Source: Alphaproteobacteria bacterium (GTDB lineage: Bacteria; Pseudomonadota; Alphaproteobacteria; Micropepsales; Micropepsaceae). From it: a DNA stretch of 64,000 bases. This document shows positions 46,837 through 56,947 of this stretch, in pieces. Location of the stretch: the NCBI GenBank assembly GCA_947467345.1, contig CANIHD010000012.1, positions 1 to 64,000 on the forward strand, in the 5' to 3' direction. Under the pieces are notes generated by a model, which was given only the letters and a program-made list of their open reading frames with translations, was not told where the DNA came from and did no database searches. The translations under genes were made by a program, and so were the position numbers. Each line of letters begins with the position of its first letter. Within the stretch, counting starts at the first letter, position 1.

Positions 46837-47598
46837 TTAGTAAACAAATTGTTCGGCCAGGATGCGCTCGTCGAGGCTATGGCCCTGATCGAACAGCATG
46901 GTCGTCGAAATGGCCCGATCTTCCGCGATATCGACGCTGGTCACGTCGCGCACTTCGATATTGTCGGCGACCGCGCTCACGGGACGCTTCACCGCGTCGA
47001 GTATGTCGAAACGGATTTTGGTGTTGTGCGGCAGAAGCGCGCCGCGCCAACGCCTGGGTCGAAACGGGCTGAGCGGCGTCAGCGCCAGTAGCGCCGCGTT
47101 GATCGGCAAAATGGGCCCGTGCGCGGAAAGATTGTAAGCGGTGCTGCCGGCCGGGGTTGCCACCAAAATGCCGTCGGAACTGAGCTCATCGAGCCGCACT
47201 TTGCCATCCAGTGTGATGCGCAATTTCGCGGTCTGGCGCGTCTGACGGAAGAGCGATACTTCGTTGAAGGCGAGGGCGGTCTTTGCGCCCAATGGCGATT
47301 GCACAGACATACGCAGCGGGTGGATATGCGCTGCTTCGGCGGCATCAAGGCGCGCCTGCAAATCCTCTTCGCGATATTCATTCATCAGGAATCCGACCGA
47401 TCCCAAATTCATCCCGAAGATCGGTTTGCTGCGGCCGAGAAATCCATGCAGCGTCTGCAACATGAATCCGTCGCCACCCAATGCCACGATGATGTCAGCG
47501 TTTTCGGGCGCGATATCGCCGTAAAGCTGCCTCAGCCGGGCCAGAGCTTTTTGCGCCTCAGGAGTCTCTGAAGCTACGAAATGAAGCCGTGAGTTCAT
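46837..47598 (-). CDS. nadK: NAD kinase
   Basis: A 253-residue enzyme phosphorylating NAD to NADP. The GGDG motif is at residues 41-44 ([15 protein letters not shown]), and the second signature ([22 protein letters not shown]) is intact. It lies three bases after moaA in the same leftward transcript. Length is normal for the short proteobacterial form. Confidence 0.96.
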   Translation of the reverse strand: MNSRLHFVASETPEAQKALARLRQLYGDIAPENADIIVALGGDGFMLQTLHGFLGRSKPIFGMNLGSVGFLMNEYREEDLQARLDAAEAAHIHPLRMSVQSPLGAKTALAFNEVSLFRQTRQTAKLRITLDGKVRLDELSSDGILVATPAGSTAYNLSAHGPILPINAALLALTPLSPFRPRRWRGALLPHNTKIRFDILDAVKRPVSAVADNIEVRDVTSVDIAEDRAISTTMLFDQGHSLDERILAEQFVY

Positions 47599-47601
47599 GT
47601 T

Positions 47602-48588
47602 CTAGCCGCCGGTGAGAGACATAGGCCGGGCAACCGCAGGGCGATTGTGGCGGCGATCAATGATGAAATCATGCCCCTTCGGTTTGCGTGCGATCGCTTC
47701 ATCAATGGCGGCGTACAAATCCGCATCATCAGCCGAGGCGCGCAGCGGCCCGCGCAAATCCGCCGCGTCTTCCTGTCCAAGGCACATGTACAGCGTTCCG
47801 GTGCAGGTCAGCCGCACGCGATTGCAGCTTTCGCAGAAATTATGCGTGAGAGGCGTGATGAACCCCAGCCTGCCGCCGGTCTCCTGAATGCGGACATAGC
47901 GGGCCGGACCGCCCGTGCGATCCAGAGTGGGCGTCATGGTAAAATGCCGCGCCAATTGCGAACGCAGCAATGAGAGCGGGAGATATTGTTCGGTGCGGTC
48001 GGCATCGACATCGCCCATCGGCATGGTCTCGATCAGCGTCATATCGAAGCCGCGCCCATGCGCCCATTCGATCATGGACGGGATTTCGTCTTCATTGATG
48101 CCGCGCAGCGCGACGACATTGATTTTGATCGACAGCCTGGCTTTTTGCGCCGCGTCGATGCCACCAAGAACGACAGAAAGATCGCCCCAGCGCGTAATGG
48201 CGCGGAATTTATCGGCATCCAACGTATCAAGCGACACGTTGATCCGCTTCACGCCGCAATCGACCAGCTCATCGGCAAAGCGCGCGAGCTGGCTGCCATT
48301 GGTGGTCAGTGTGAGTTCGGAAAGCCCGTTGCCCAGCCGCGCGCCCAGCGAGCGGAATAGGCTCATCACGTTCCGCCGGACGAGGGGCTCGCCTCCGGTC
48401 AATCTCAGCCGGTCGACACCTTTGGCGATAAAAGCGCCGCACAGCCGGTCGAGTTCCTCGAGCGTCAGAACATCCTTCTTAGGAAGGAAGCTCATATGCT
48501 CCGGCATGCAGTAAACGCAGCGGAAATCGCAGCGATCTGTCACCGAGACGCGAAGATAGGTAATGGAGCGGCCGAACGGGTCCAACAT
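47602..48588 (-). CDS. moaA: GTP 3',8-cyclase MoaA
   Basis: A 328-residue radical SAM enzyme for the first step of molybdopterin synthesis. The SAM cluster cysteines are C20, C24 and C27 ([15 protein letters not shown]); the second cluster lies in [16 protein letters not shown] near the C-terminus. The C-terminal GG motif (SLTGG) is present. ATG 48588 matches the family; an earlier start would add 12 residues. It precedes nadK. A molybdenum hydroxylase subunit lies 1.3 kb away at 49848 but on the other strand. Confidence 0.95.
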   Translation of the reverse strand: MLDPFGRSITYLRVSVTDRCDFRCVYCMPEHMSFLPKKDVLTLEELDRLCGAFIAKGVDRLRLTGGEPLVRRNVMSLFRSLGARLGNGLSELTLTTNGSQLARFADELVDCGVKRINVSLDTLDADKFRAITRWGDLSVVLGGIDAAQKARLSIKINVVALRGINEDEIPSMIEWAHGRGFDMTLIETMPMGDVDADRTEQYLPLSLLRSQLARHFTMTPTLDRTGGPARYVRIQETGGRLGFITPLTHNFCESCNRVRLTCTGTLYMCLGQEDAADLRGPLRASADDADLYAAIDEAIARKPKGHDFIIDRRHNRPAVARPMSLTGG

Positions 48589-48650
48589 GGGGGCTAACCT
48601 AGCAGGCCTGGGCCAGCTTTTCACGCACCTTCACAAGGACCTAAGCCTGC

Positions 48651-49787
48651 CTAGGAGGCGGCTTTTGTGACGAGATCTTGGATTCGCGCCATGGCCTCTG
48701 CCTTGGCCACCGTGGCAAACACGCGGTCGGTCTCAGTGCGGTCGACTTCGTTAAGGGTGAATGGCCGCTGGCGTTTGTGCCGCGATAAGCCAAACACGGT
48801 CAGGAAGGCGGAGCGGTCGATCCCGACGCCACGGCAGGCGAGCGCTGCAACTGTCGGCTTCTCAAAATATAGGATACGGCGCAGTTGCTCGGTTTCGATG
48901 CCGAGAAGCGCGGCGAAGCCATGTTCGAACGAATCGATCTGCCCTTGGTGCAAGGTACGCATCAGGAAGGAGGGCTTCAGTTCGCCGGAGGCGAGCAGCT
49001 TGGCGACAAGTCGCGCGGCATTGGATTCGGAAACGCTGGGAACGCCGCGTTGCAATGCGGATGTGGTGTCGTCCATCGCGCTCGCGAGCGCGCGTGAAAT
49101 ATTCGGATAGCGCGATGTCAGCGCTGATTTGAGCGCATCGGAGACCAACGCATAAAGGCGATTCGCCAGTACGGGCGGAAGATCGATGCGGTGAATGAGT
49201 CCGGCTTAAAGGTCATCGACGTCGCGCGACCATTCGATCAGGCGGTTATAGGATTCGCCGCTGATACGCGCAGTCTGGTTACGGACCAGCGCAACAGCAA
49301 CGCGGTCGCTTTTTGTTTCAACCAAGGCGGCGGTGATTTTTTCGCCGATCGACGGCCGTTCCGCCACGCAAACCTCATGCTCTATGCTGCCGACTTCGAT
49401 GACATGAATAAGATCGGAATCGGAGAGGAGCGGGCTGCGGCCAAGGATGGGACGCGCTACTTCGGCACTATCATCGACCAGAAGCAGCAGCAATTCATGC
49501 GGGGTGTTCGGATCGGCGGCAATCCGTTCCGCCAGCGCAATCCGAAGAGACAGTTCGACATTCTTCGAGAGGCGGCGCAAAATATCCGCGGCGAGTGCGC
49601 GTTCCTCACGCGTCAGCTGTTCCCCTTCGTGATCGAAAAGGGTACCGACGGCGACATAGATATCCTCCGGAGACTTGTCGGCCACGCCACCGGCGATCTG
49701 GGCCAACCGGCTCACGTTGGAGCTCTGTTGCTGTAAAGCTGACACTGCAATACTTGTCCCCCGCCGGAATGGAACCGGCCGGAACAC
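48651..49787 (-). pseudogene. DUF2336 family gene, interrupted by in-frame TAA
   Basis: Two open segments in the same frame, 49787-49209 and 49205-48651, are separated only by TAA at 49206-49208 (codon 194). Together they make about 378 residues, the usual size for DUF2336 proteins. The join reads RDVDDL, stop, AGLIHRIDLPPVLANRLY; the HRIDLPP segment is a conserved part of the family and the position before it is often Gln. DUF2336 proteins are alphaproteobacterial HEAT-like proteins of unknown function. The second segment could restart at a TTG (49148), giving a 165-residue fragment. It may be a pseudogene or a sequence error; the frame shows no other damage. Confidence 0.75.
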
Positions 49788-49847
49788 CCTAAGAAGACGT
49801 CATTAAATTCCTATTAAAATTGGCGATGTCTGCCGGATGAACCACGA

Positions 49848-52154
49848 ATGGTGAAATACGGGATCGGCCAACCGGTGCGGCGCAAGGAGGATGTGCGCCT
49901 CGTTACCGGTAAAGGGAGGTACACAGACGATATAGTCTTGGAAAACCAAGCCTATGCCGCCTTTGTTCGCAGTCCCCATGCCCATGCCGCCATTGAGCGG
50001 ATCGATACCGCCGCCGCGGCTGACACCCCCGGCTTTGTCGGACTTCTGACCTCCGCCGATCTGGCCGGAATCGGCACAATGCCGGTGATGGTTCAGCTCA
50101 AGAGCCGCGATGGCTCGCCCGTCACCCCCACGCCGAAGACGTTGCTTGCCTTCGATAGAGTCCGCTTTTGCGGCGAGGCCGTGATCATGGTCGTAGCGGA
50201 GAGCCCGACGGCGGCACGCAATGCCGCCGATCGCGTGATGATCGATTACGAACCGTTGAGCGCGGTGCCGACCATTGAGCATGCGCCATCGGGCGCGCTT
50301 CTGTGGGACAGCGTGCCGGGCAATCTGGTGCTCGATTGGGCCGAGGGCGATGCTGCCTCGTCGGAAGCGGTCTTTGCGCAGGCGCCTCACAAGATTGTGG
50401 TCGATGTGATGCAGAACCGCGTGATGCCTTCACCCATGGAGCCGCGCGGGGCTATCGGGGTCTACGACGAGGCCGCAGATAAATTCACTCTCTACACCGG
50501 CACCCAAGGCGGCTCGAGCGTTCGCGACCGCCTTGCCGCTCTCCTGAAACATCCGAAGGAGAGATTTCGGGTGGTTACACCCGATGTGGGCGGAAGCTTC
50601 GGCCAGAAAACTGGGATCGTGCCCGAGCAAGCCTTGGTACTTTTGGCGGCCAAGAAATTTGGCCGGCCGGTGAAATGGATCGGCGACCGCTCGGAAGCGT
50701 TCCTCGCCGACGCGCACGGCCGCGATTTGCGTATGCGCGGTGAACTCGCGCTCGACAACGATGGGCGCATTCTCGGATTGCGTGTGACCAGCCGCGCGAA
50801 TATGGGCGCCTATCTCTCGCAGATCGGCCCGAATGTCGCGACCAACGGCGGCATGCGCATTCTCGGCGGCGTCTATCGTGTGCCGTCCACATTAGCGCAA
50901 GTGAAATGTTACCTCACCAACACGGCGCCCTTGACAGCCTATCGCGGTGCAGGCCGACCCGAAGTCGCCTATTTGCTCGAACGCCTGCTCGACATGGCTT
51001 CGCGCGAACTGGGCATCGACCAACTCGAAATCCGGCGGCGCAATTTACTGCGGCCCGACGAATTGCCCTACCGCAATTGGCGTGGGCTTATGATCGATTC
51101 CGGGGATTTCGCGCGCAATCTCGACGATGTCGCGAACGACGCCGATTGGAACGGATTCGACGCGCGCAAAAAGGAAAGCGCGGCGAAGGGAATGATCCGT
51201 GGGCGAGGCATTGGATATTATGTCGAGGTTTCGGGCGGCCACGCGGGCCCCGAGCCTTGCTCTATTCGCTTTACCGATGACGGCGGCGTCGATGTCATTG
51301 TCGCCACGCAGGCGAACGGTCAGGGGCACGAAACAAGTTTCGCACAGCTTATTTCGGAGTGGTTGGGTGTTCCCTATGAGCGGATAAATATTCTTCAGGG
51401 TGACACCGATTATGGGCTTTCCGGCCTGAACTCGGTGGGATCTCGTACGCTGCAAACCGCCGGCAACGTGATCAAGCGAGCGTCCGGCGAGATCGTCAAA
51501 AAGGGAAAAGTAGCGGCGGCGCATATGCTGCAGGCGGCCGATGCCGAAGTTATTTTCGAGAATGTGGACGGTGTCGGCCGCTTTGTCGTTACGGGCACCA
51601 GCCGGTCCATCACCACAAGCGAACTCGCCGTCGCGATGCGGCGCGAAAAACTTCCCGGCTTCGACGATGGATTGGACGAGGGCGCGGTCTTTGAGGGTTC
51701 ACAGACGTTTCCAAACGGGTGCCACGCCTGCGAGGTGGAGATCGATCCCGAAACCGGCAAGGTCGAGGTCGTTCGCTACGCCGTTGTCGATGACATGGGA
51801 CGCATTGTGAATCCGCTGATCGTGGAAGGGCAGGTCCATGGCGGCATCGCACAAGGGCTGGGGCAGGCGCTCATGGAGAATGTCGTCTACGACGCGGACT
51901 CCGGCCAGCTTCTGACCGCGAGCCTGCTCGATTACGCAATCCCGCGCGCTACGGACATGCCCAGCACAATAGGCCAACGCTTCAACGAAGTGTTGTGCAC
52001 CACGAATCCACTGGGCTCGAAAGGCGCAGGCGAAGCCGGGACGGTGGGCGCATTGCCGGCCATCATGGGAGCGATAGCCGACGCGCTTGGCGTAACGCAT
52101 TTCGATATGCCGGCCACACCTGAGCGCGTGTGGCGTGCGCTGAAGCGAAACTAA
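49848..52154 (+). CDS. Xanthine dehydrogenase-family molybdopterin-binding subunit
   Basis: A 768-residue large subunit of a molybdenum hydroxylase related to CO dehydrogenase, aldehyde and purine hydroxylases. Residues 1-140 form the N-terminal domain and the rest binds the cofactor. The active-site loop is AYRGAGR at 364-370, the form II type rather than the AYRCSFR loop of true CO dehydrogenases. The catalytic Glu is about residue 729 (GSKGAGEAG). Partners for electron transfer (FAD-binding medium and 2Fe-2S small subunits) are absent from both sides, so it is an orphan gene here. The substrate is unknown. It overlaps the convergent synthetase gene by four bases and ends in a normal TAA. 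Confidence 0.9.
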   Translation: MVKYGIGQPVRRKEDVRLVTGKGRYTDDIVLENQAYAAFVRSPHAHAAIERIDTAAAADTPGFVGLLTSADLAGIGTMPVMVQLKSRDGSPVTPTPKTLLAFDRVRFCGEAVIMVVAESPTAARNAADRVMIDYEPLSAVPTIEHAPSGALLWDSVPGNLVLDWAEGDAASSEAVFAQAPHKIVVDVMQNRVMPSPMEPRGAIGVYDEAADKFTLYTGTQGGSSVRDRLAALLKHPKERFRVVTPDVGGSFGQKTGIVPEQALVLLAAKKFGRPVKWIGDRSEAFLADAHGRDLRMRGELALDNDGRILGLRVTSRANMGAYLSQIGPNVATNGGMRILGGVYRVPSTLAQVKCYLTNTAPLTAYRGAGRPEVAYLLERLLDMASRELGIDQLEIRRRNLLRPDELPYRNWRGLMIDSGDFARNLDDVANDADWNGFDARKKESAAKGMIRGRGIGYYVEVSGGHAGPEPCSIRFTDDGGVDVIVATQANGQGHETSFAQLISEWLGVPYERINILQGDTDYGLSGLNSVGSRTLQTAGNVIKRASGEIVKKGKVAAAHMLQAADAEVIFENVDGVGRFVVTGTSRSITTSELAVAMRREKLPGFDDGLDEGAVFEGSQTFPNGCHACEVEIDPETGKVEVVRYAVVDDMGRIVNPLIVEGQVHGGIAQGLGQALMENVVYDADSGQLLTASLLDYAIPRATDMPSTIGQRFNEVLCTTNPLGSKGAGEAGTVGALPAIMGAIADALGVTHFDMPATPERVWRALKRN

Positions 52155-53719
52155 TTGGCGCCGTCGAGACCCTCGACATATTTTCGCGCCGCCATGTAGT
52201 CCGTCTTGCCGGTCCCCAGCGCCGTAATTTCCGCGACATACAGCACGCGGCGCGGCACAGCGAGTTCGGTAACGCCGTGGTTTTGCACCCAGGAAACGAA
52301 ATCGCTGCGTGACGCAGTTGGATGCGTGGTCAAAAGAACGATTTGCTCGCCTTTGCGGCCATCGGGCACGGCGATGGCGGCGTGCGTGTCGTCCGGCCAC
52401 AGGGCTGAAGCGCAATTCTCGACGATGGTGAGAGATACGGACTCACCGCCGATCTTCGCGAAGCGTTTCAAGCGTCCACGAATAGAAATATAAAATTCGT
52501 CGTCAATGGCGACAACATCGCCGGTATCGTGCCAGCCATCTTTCGGCGGCTCGATAATCCCCGGACGCTCAGGGCGCAAATAGCCGAGCATGATGTTTGG
52601 CCCGCGCACGAACAGCCGTCCGCCATTGTGGATGCCTTCCACATCATCGACCCGCGTTTCGATGCCAGGCAGCAATCGTCCGACCGTGCCGGGGTGATTG
52701 CCTCCCGGTTGATTGGCCGAGAGAACAGGCGAGGCTTCAGTGACGCCGTAACCTTCGATGAGTTCGGCCGCGCATTTGCTGAGCACCAGATGCCGTGTCT
52801 CGTCGCGCAAGCGCTCAGCGCCGCAAACAGCGAGGCGAAGACTTTTGAGATCGTCATGATCGGCGACCCGCACATATTGCGAAATGAACGTGTCGGTCGC
52901 GAGCAATATGGTGGCGCCATGTTTGCGGACACGACCGACAATTTCACGCGGCTGGCGCGGTGTCGGATGCAGCACCGAGCGTATGCCGACATAAAGCGGC
53001 ATCAGCGAACCCACAGTTAGTCCGAAGGAATGAAATGTCGGCAGTGGATTGAAAACGACATCGTTGTCGAAGAACTCCAGATGCGCGCGCACCTGCTGCA
53101 CATTGGACAGAATATTGGCGTGGCTCAGTGCAACGCCCTTCGGTTCGCCTTCGGTGCCTGACGTAAAAAGAATGACGGCTGGCTCGTCAGGCTTGGCGCG
53201 CGTTCCCACCATCCAGGGCGCAACCGAACCGAGCAGCGCGGCGGCTTTGTCCAGCACGCTCAGATTTGTTCGCACATCTTCGAGATAGATCAGCGTGGCG
53301 CGCGCGGCGAGGGCGGCTTCCACCGCCTGAAATTTTCCGACCGCGATAAATTTGTGAGCAGTGATAACGCGCGTGATGGCCGCCGCATCCAACGCGGCCG
53401 TCAGGTTCTGCTGGCCTGCGGTGAAATTCAGCATGGCCGGGACGCGGCCATAGGCGCTGAGCGCGAAGAAGGAGAGGATCGAGCCGACCCCGGTGGGCAG
53501 CAGGATTCCGATATTTTCACCCGGCTGGGTTCCGCGCTTCAGCGCGTTCCCGAGCGCGAAAGCCGCGCGGATGATTTCGTCATAGGTGAGGGTGCGTTCG
53601 TCGCCGTCCGTCAGAGCTTGGCGACCACCGCCAAGACGCTTTCGCGCCGCCAGAAGCGCCTCGAAAAGCGTGGTTTGGGCCGGAGCCAAATCCAGGGAGT
53701 TCCGCGGCGAATGGGTCAT
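52151..53719 (-). CDS. Acyl-CoA synthetase (AMP-binding), Aas-like
   Basis: A 522-residue adenylate-forming enzyme. The P-loop-like motif is FTSGTEGEPKGVALSH. EGYGVTEASPVLSANQPGG and DGWHDTGDVVAID are the core signatures, and GRLKRFAKIGGE is the hinge with a C-terminal lysine near GTGKTDY. It resembles the synthetase half of the acyltransferase/acyl-ACP synthetase Aas, but there is no acyltransferase domain. It would activate a fatty acid with ATP; whether the acceptor is CoA or ACP cannot be said. It is convergent with the molybdenum hydroxylase gene and ends in TAG. Confidence 0.88.
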   Translation of the reverse strand: MTHSPRNSLDLAPAQTTLFEALLAARKRLGGGRQALTDGDERTLTYDEIIRAAFALGNALKRGTQPGENIGILLPTGVGSILSFFALSAYGRVPAMLNFTAGQQNLTAALDAAAITRVITAHKFIAVGKFQAVEAALAARATLIYLEDVRTNLSVLDKAAALLGSVAPWMVGTRAKPDEPAVILFTSGTEGEPKGVALSHANILSNVQQVRAHLEFFDNDVVFNPLPTFHSFGLTVGSLMPLYVGIRSVLHPTPRQPREIVGRVRKHGATILLATDTFISQYVRVADHDDLKSLRLAVCGAERLRDETRHLVLSKCAAELIEGYGVTEASPVLSANQPGGNHPGTVGRLLPGIETRVDDVEGIHNGGRLFVRGPNIMLGYLRPERPGIIEPPKDGWHDTGDVVAIDDEFYISIRGRLKRFAKIGGESVSLTIVENCASALWPDDTHAAIAVPDGRKGEQIVLLTTHPTASRSDFVSWVQNHGVTELAVPRRVLYVAEITALGTGKTDYMAARKYVEGLDGAN

Positions 53720-53801
53720 GGCCGGATGAGTCGCCGGGGTGGCGGAGGAAACCTAACGGCAGGGGGCGGGATGGGCAAACGCCGAGATTTTCAATGCCGC
53801 C

Positions 53802-54104
53802 CTAATTTGAAGTTCCCACGAAACCGAAAAGCGGCCCGTACCCAACTTCCTGGAAGGTCTGAAGCACTTCGGCAACTGCGGAATATGAAGCGTCTTTGCT
53901 CGGCAATATGCGGATTTCGGGGCGGGGATTTTCCCGCATCAGTATCTCCACTTTGGCCCGCAATTGGCTGATGTCGAGTTCAGGCCCGTCGGCGAAGCGC
54001 ACATGCCCGTTCGGCAGAACCGACAAGGCCAAAGGTTTAGTCTGGGCCATGCAGCAACTCGCAAACGAAAGAGCGAAAGCCGTGACGGCTATTGTCAGCC
54101 TCAT
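53802..54104 (-). CDS. Secreted ExbD/TolR-like domain protein
   Basis: A 100-residue protein with a signal sequence (MRLTIAVTAFALSFASCCMAQ) and an ExbD/TolR-like domain (LDISQLRAKVEILMRENPRPEIRILPSKDASYSAVAEVLQTFQEVGYGPLFGFVGT). Normal ExbD/TolR proteins keep an N-terminal membrane helix with a proton-carrying Asp; that Asp is not seen here and no exbB/tolQ gene is adjacent. The CC pair could make it a lipoprotein. The ribosome site GAGGGCGGG before ATG 54104 is good. Its role is unclear. Confidence 0.7.
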   Translation of the reverse strand: MRLTIAVTAFALSFASCCMAQTKPLALSVLPNGHVRFADGPELDISQLRAKVEILMRENPRPEIRILPSKDASYSAVAEVLQTFQEVGYGPLFGFVGTSN

Positions 54105-54214
54105 TTTCCCGCCCTCAGCATCCGCGATGCTAACCGCCTTAGTAGCCGTCCGCAGCCCCGAAACAGCGCCCATACGCTACCGATTTTCCACCCAGCTTGC
54201 TATTTCCCGGAATA

Positions 54215-55918
54215 ATGCCGAAATCTGGGCTCCGAGGGGCCGGGTTGGATCTATCGATGCTAGCGCGCGCTTTCGTATTGCTGGCCGCCGTCACGTTTCC
54301 GGCTGGTGCCGTTCTTGGCGCCGATCTGGAGCGCCCATCGATCACGCCCTATGTTGACGAGATGGATCCCACGGGCGCCATTCCGAATTTTCTCAATAAT
54401 GACCGCTTACGTGACACGCTCGACCGGCGCTTGAACCGGGCGATCCTTGGCGGCGAGAAAATCGACATTTTGTTGCAGCGGGGCTGGCTCAGCCTTGAGA
54501 CCGGCGCCTGCGATGATGCGGCCGCGGATTTCGAGGCGGCGCTCAAGCTTCGTTCCGATAATGATGAGAACCGCGCCAGCCGTGGGCTCGCGCATCTTTG
54601 TAAAAATGAGCGCGCGGAGGCCTTAGCCGATTTTGAGACGGCGCTGAAACTGAAGACCGACTCGTTCTGGGGTCATTACGGACGGGGTTGGCTGCGCTTT
54701 CAGTCCGGGCAGATGAACGAAGCGCTGACGGATTTGGACGCTGCGCAGCACACATCTCCGGAAGAAGCGGCCGCGTATTGGGCGCGCGGCTATGTCCGCG
54801 TCGCGATGATGAATTACAGCGCCGCCGTGCAAGACCTCGATACAGCTATGCGGCTCGCGCCGGACCTCACCTCAAGCTATGTGCTGCGCGGCTATGCCTA
54901 TCACGGCATGGCCAAGGACGATTTGGCGGAAGCCGATTTCACCGCTGCTATTGATGCCGGTCTCGCAGGCGCCGTTTCTTATGTAGGCCGCGGCTTCTCG
55001 CGACTGCGCGAGAAAAAATACGACGACGCGCTTGAGGATTTCGACGCCGCCATTCGCCGCAACCGGACAAATTTTCTGGCCTTCGCCGGCCGCGCGCTGA
55101 CACTCAATGCGCGTGCGCGCTTCGAAGAGGCTTTACCCGATTTCGACATTGCCATTGACGGTGCCGCCAGCGCCGACACGCATTTCGGACGCGGGCTGGC
55201 GCGGCTACAGACCGGCAACAATGAAGGCGCGATTGCCGATTTCAACGCCGCGCTCGCATTGTCGCCAAAATATGCAGGCAGCTATGTGAATCGTGGCATC
55301 GCTTATGCGCGCACCAAGAATTTCGATTCTGCGCTTGCCGATTACGGGCAGGCGCTGGCGCTAAACGCTTCGGAAGAAACCGCCTATTACAACCGCGCGC
55401 TTGTTTACCGGGATAAAGGCGAGTTCGATGCCGCCATCGGCGATCTTGATGCGCTCATCCGGCTGGTTCCGAATTCGGCCCCGAACTACGCCGAGCGCTG
55501 CGGTCTTTACCTCAGCAAAGGCGATTACAACAAAGGCCTATTGGATTGCGAACGCGCCATGGACATCGAGCCCAACTCGGTGTTGGCGCATGATACGCGC
55601 GCGCGGCTGTTTTTGCTGAAAGGCGAGTACGACAAGGCCATCGGCGAATATGGCGAAGCCATCAAGCATGAGACCAATGATCCGAATCTCTTGTTGGGCC
55701 GCTCTTATGCCTATCGCGTCACTGGAGCCTATGACAAAGCGCTGGCCGATCTTTCGGCCTGCATCATCATCGATCCCGCACGCGTCGATTTTTACTTGCG
55801 CCGGGGTGAAACCTATTGGGTCATGGGCGACCGCGGCGCTGCGGACGCCGATTTCAAGAAGGCGGCTCGCCTCGACCCGCAGCGCACCGCCAGTTTTATG
55901 CGCGGAAACCCGCAATAA
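54215..55918 (+). CDS. Exported tetratricopeptide repeat protein
   Basis: A 567-residue protein with a signal sequence (MLARAFVLLAAVTFPAGAVLGAD, after 14 leader residues) and about a dozen TPR units starting near residue 80. The recurring pattern (for example AAADFEAALKL, EALTDLDAAQHTSPEEAAAYWARGYV, AIADFNAALALSPKYAGSYVNRGIAY) is regular throughout. TPR arrays are protein-binding scaffolds. ATG 54215 has GGA five bases upstream; ATG 54257 is an alternative that would remove the leader. It is divergent from the ExbD-like gene. No partner is evident. Confidence 0.85.
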   Translation: MPKSGLRGAGLDLSMLARAFVLLAAVTFPAGAVLGADLERPSITPYVDEMDPTGAIPNFLNNDRLRDTLDRRLNRAILGGEKIDILLQRGWLSLETGACDDAAADFEAALKLRSDNDENRASRGLAHLCKNERAEALADFETALKLKTDSFWGHYGRGWLRFQSGQMNEALTDLDAAQHTSPEEAAAYWARGYVRVAMMNYSAAVQDLDTAMRLAPDLTSSYVLRGYAYHGMAKDDLAEADFTAAIDAGLAGAVSYVGRGFSRLREKKYDDALEDFDAAIRRNRTNFLAFAGRALTLNARARFEEALPDFDIAIDGAASADTHFGRGLARLQTGNNEGAIADFNAALALSPKYAGSYVNRGIAYARTKNFDSALADYGQALALNASEETAYYNRALVYRDKGEFDAAIGDLDALIRLVPNSAPNYAERCGLYLSKGDYNKGLLDCERAMDIEPNSVLAHDTRARLFLLKGEYDKAIGEYGEAIKHETNDPNLLLGRSYAYRVTGAYDKALADLSACIIIDPARVDFYLRRGETYWVMGDRGAADADFKKAARLDPQRTASFMRGNPQ

Positions 55919-55976
55919 AGCCGCCTCGCAGTCTTCGCTGATGATTTCCTAACCCCGGCTTGCTATGAGCGGTCCT

Positions 55977-56945
55977 ATGACCGTGATCTTCGACCAGGAC
56001 AAAAAGGATTTGCGCCTCGTTTCGGAAAAGGCGCGCCATCCGGAAAAGGCGCACCGGCCCGACACGCCGCTTCAGCGTAAGCCGGACTGGATCCGCGTAA
56101 AGGCGCCGGTCAGCCGCGAATATAATGAAACCCGCGCCATAGTCCGCGAGCACAATCTTCATACCGTGTGCGAAGAGGCGGGCTGCCCGAATATCGGTGA
56201 GTGCTGGACCAAGGCGCACGCCACCATGATGATCATGGGCGACACCTGCACGCGCGCTTGCTCCTTCTGCAATGTGAAAACCGGTCTGCCCGGCCAGCTC
56301 GATGCAGCGGAGCCAGAGAACGTCGCACTCGCGGTAGCAAAACTTGGCCTGTCGCATGTCGTCATAACATCCGTGGACCGCGATGACCTTGCAGACGGCG
56401 GTGCCGCGCATTTCGCGGCAACGATCGACGCCATTCGCCGGCACAGCCCGAAAACAACGATTGAGATTCTGACGCCTGATTTCCTGCGCAAAGAGGGCTC
56501 GGTCGAGCGCGTGATGATGTCGCCGCCGGACGTGTTCAACCACAATCTCGAAACCGTGCCGCGCCTCTATCTCACGATCCGCCCCGGCGCGCGCTATTTC
56601 GCGTCGCTCCGCCTTCTTCAGAGGGTGAAGGATATCGATCCCAACGCTTTCACCAAATCCGGCCTCATGGTTGGTCTCGGCGAAACGCGCGAAGAGATCA
56701 TGCAAGTCATGGATGATCTTCGCGTCGCGGGCGTGGATTTCCTGACCATCGGCCAATATTTGCAGCCGACGCGCAAACATGCGGCCGTGGACCGCTTCTG
56801 GACACCGGAGGAATTTGCCGGATTGGAAGCTGTCGCGCGGGCAAAGGGATTTTTGCTGGTCTCCGCCAGCCCGTTGACGCGGTCGTCCTATCACGCCGGA
56901 GAGGATTTCGCTCGGCTCAAGGCGGCGCGCGCCGCATCCCGCTAA
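55977..56945 (+). CDS. lipA: Lipoyl synthase LipA
   Basis: A 322-residue radical SAM enzyme that inserts two sulfurs into octanoyl domains. Both clusters are present: the auxiliary motif [12 protein letters not shown] and the SAM motif [32 protein letters not shown] is the typical alphaproteobacterial leader. GAGCGG lies five bases before ATG 55977; ATG 55965 is also possible. It precedes coq10 by two bases, an arrangement conserved in alphaproteobacteria, and ends with a normal TAA. Confidence 0.97.
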   Translation: MTVIFDQDKKDLRLVSEKARHPEKAHRPDTPLQRKPDWIRVKAPVSREYNETRAIVREHNLHTVCEEAGCPNIGECWTKAHATMMIMGDTCTRACSFCNVKTGLPGQLDAAEPENVALAVAKLGLSHVVITSVDRDDLADGGAAHFAATIDAIRRHSPKTTIEILTPDFLRKEGSVERVMMSPPDVFNHNLETVPRLYLTIRPGARYFASLRLLQRVKDIDPNAFTKSGLMVGLGETREEIMQVMDDLRVAGVDFLTIGQYLQPTRKHAAVDRFWTPEEFAGLEAVARAKGFLLVSASPLTRSSYHAGEDFARLKAARAASR

Positions 56946-56947
56946 CC

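Noticed and set aside
46837-48588. nadK-moaA with the molybdenum hydroxylase as one operon
   Set aside because: moaA and nadK are leftward, the hydroxylase is rightward, and the broken DUF2336 gene lies between.
1061-49787. Genome-wide reassignment of TAA and TAG to glutamine
   Set aside because: TAA and TAG end many intact genes at the right family length (rpmB, cobS, secA, ispG, lipA and others), and release factor 1 is present, so these codons are normal stops here.
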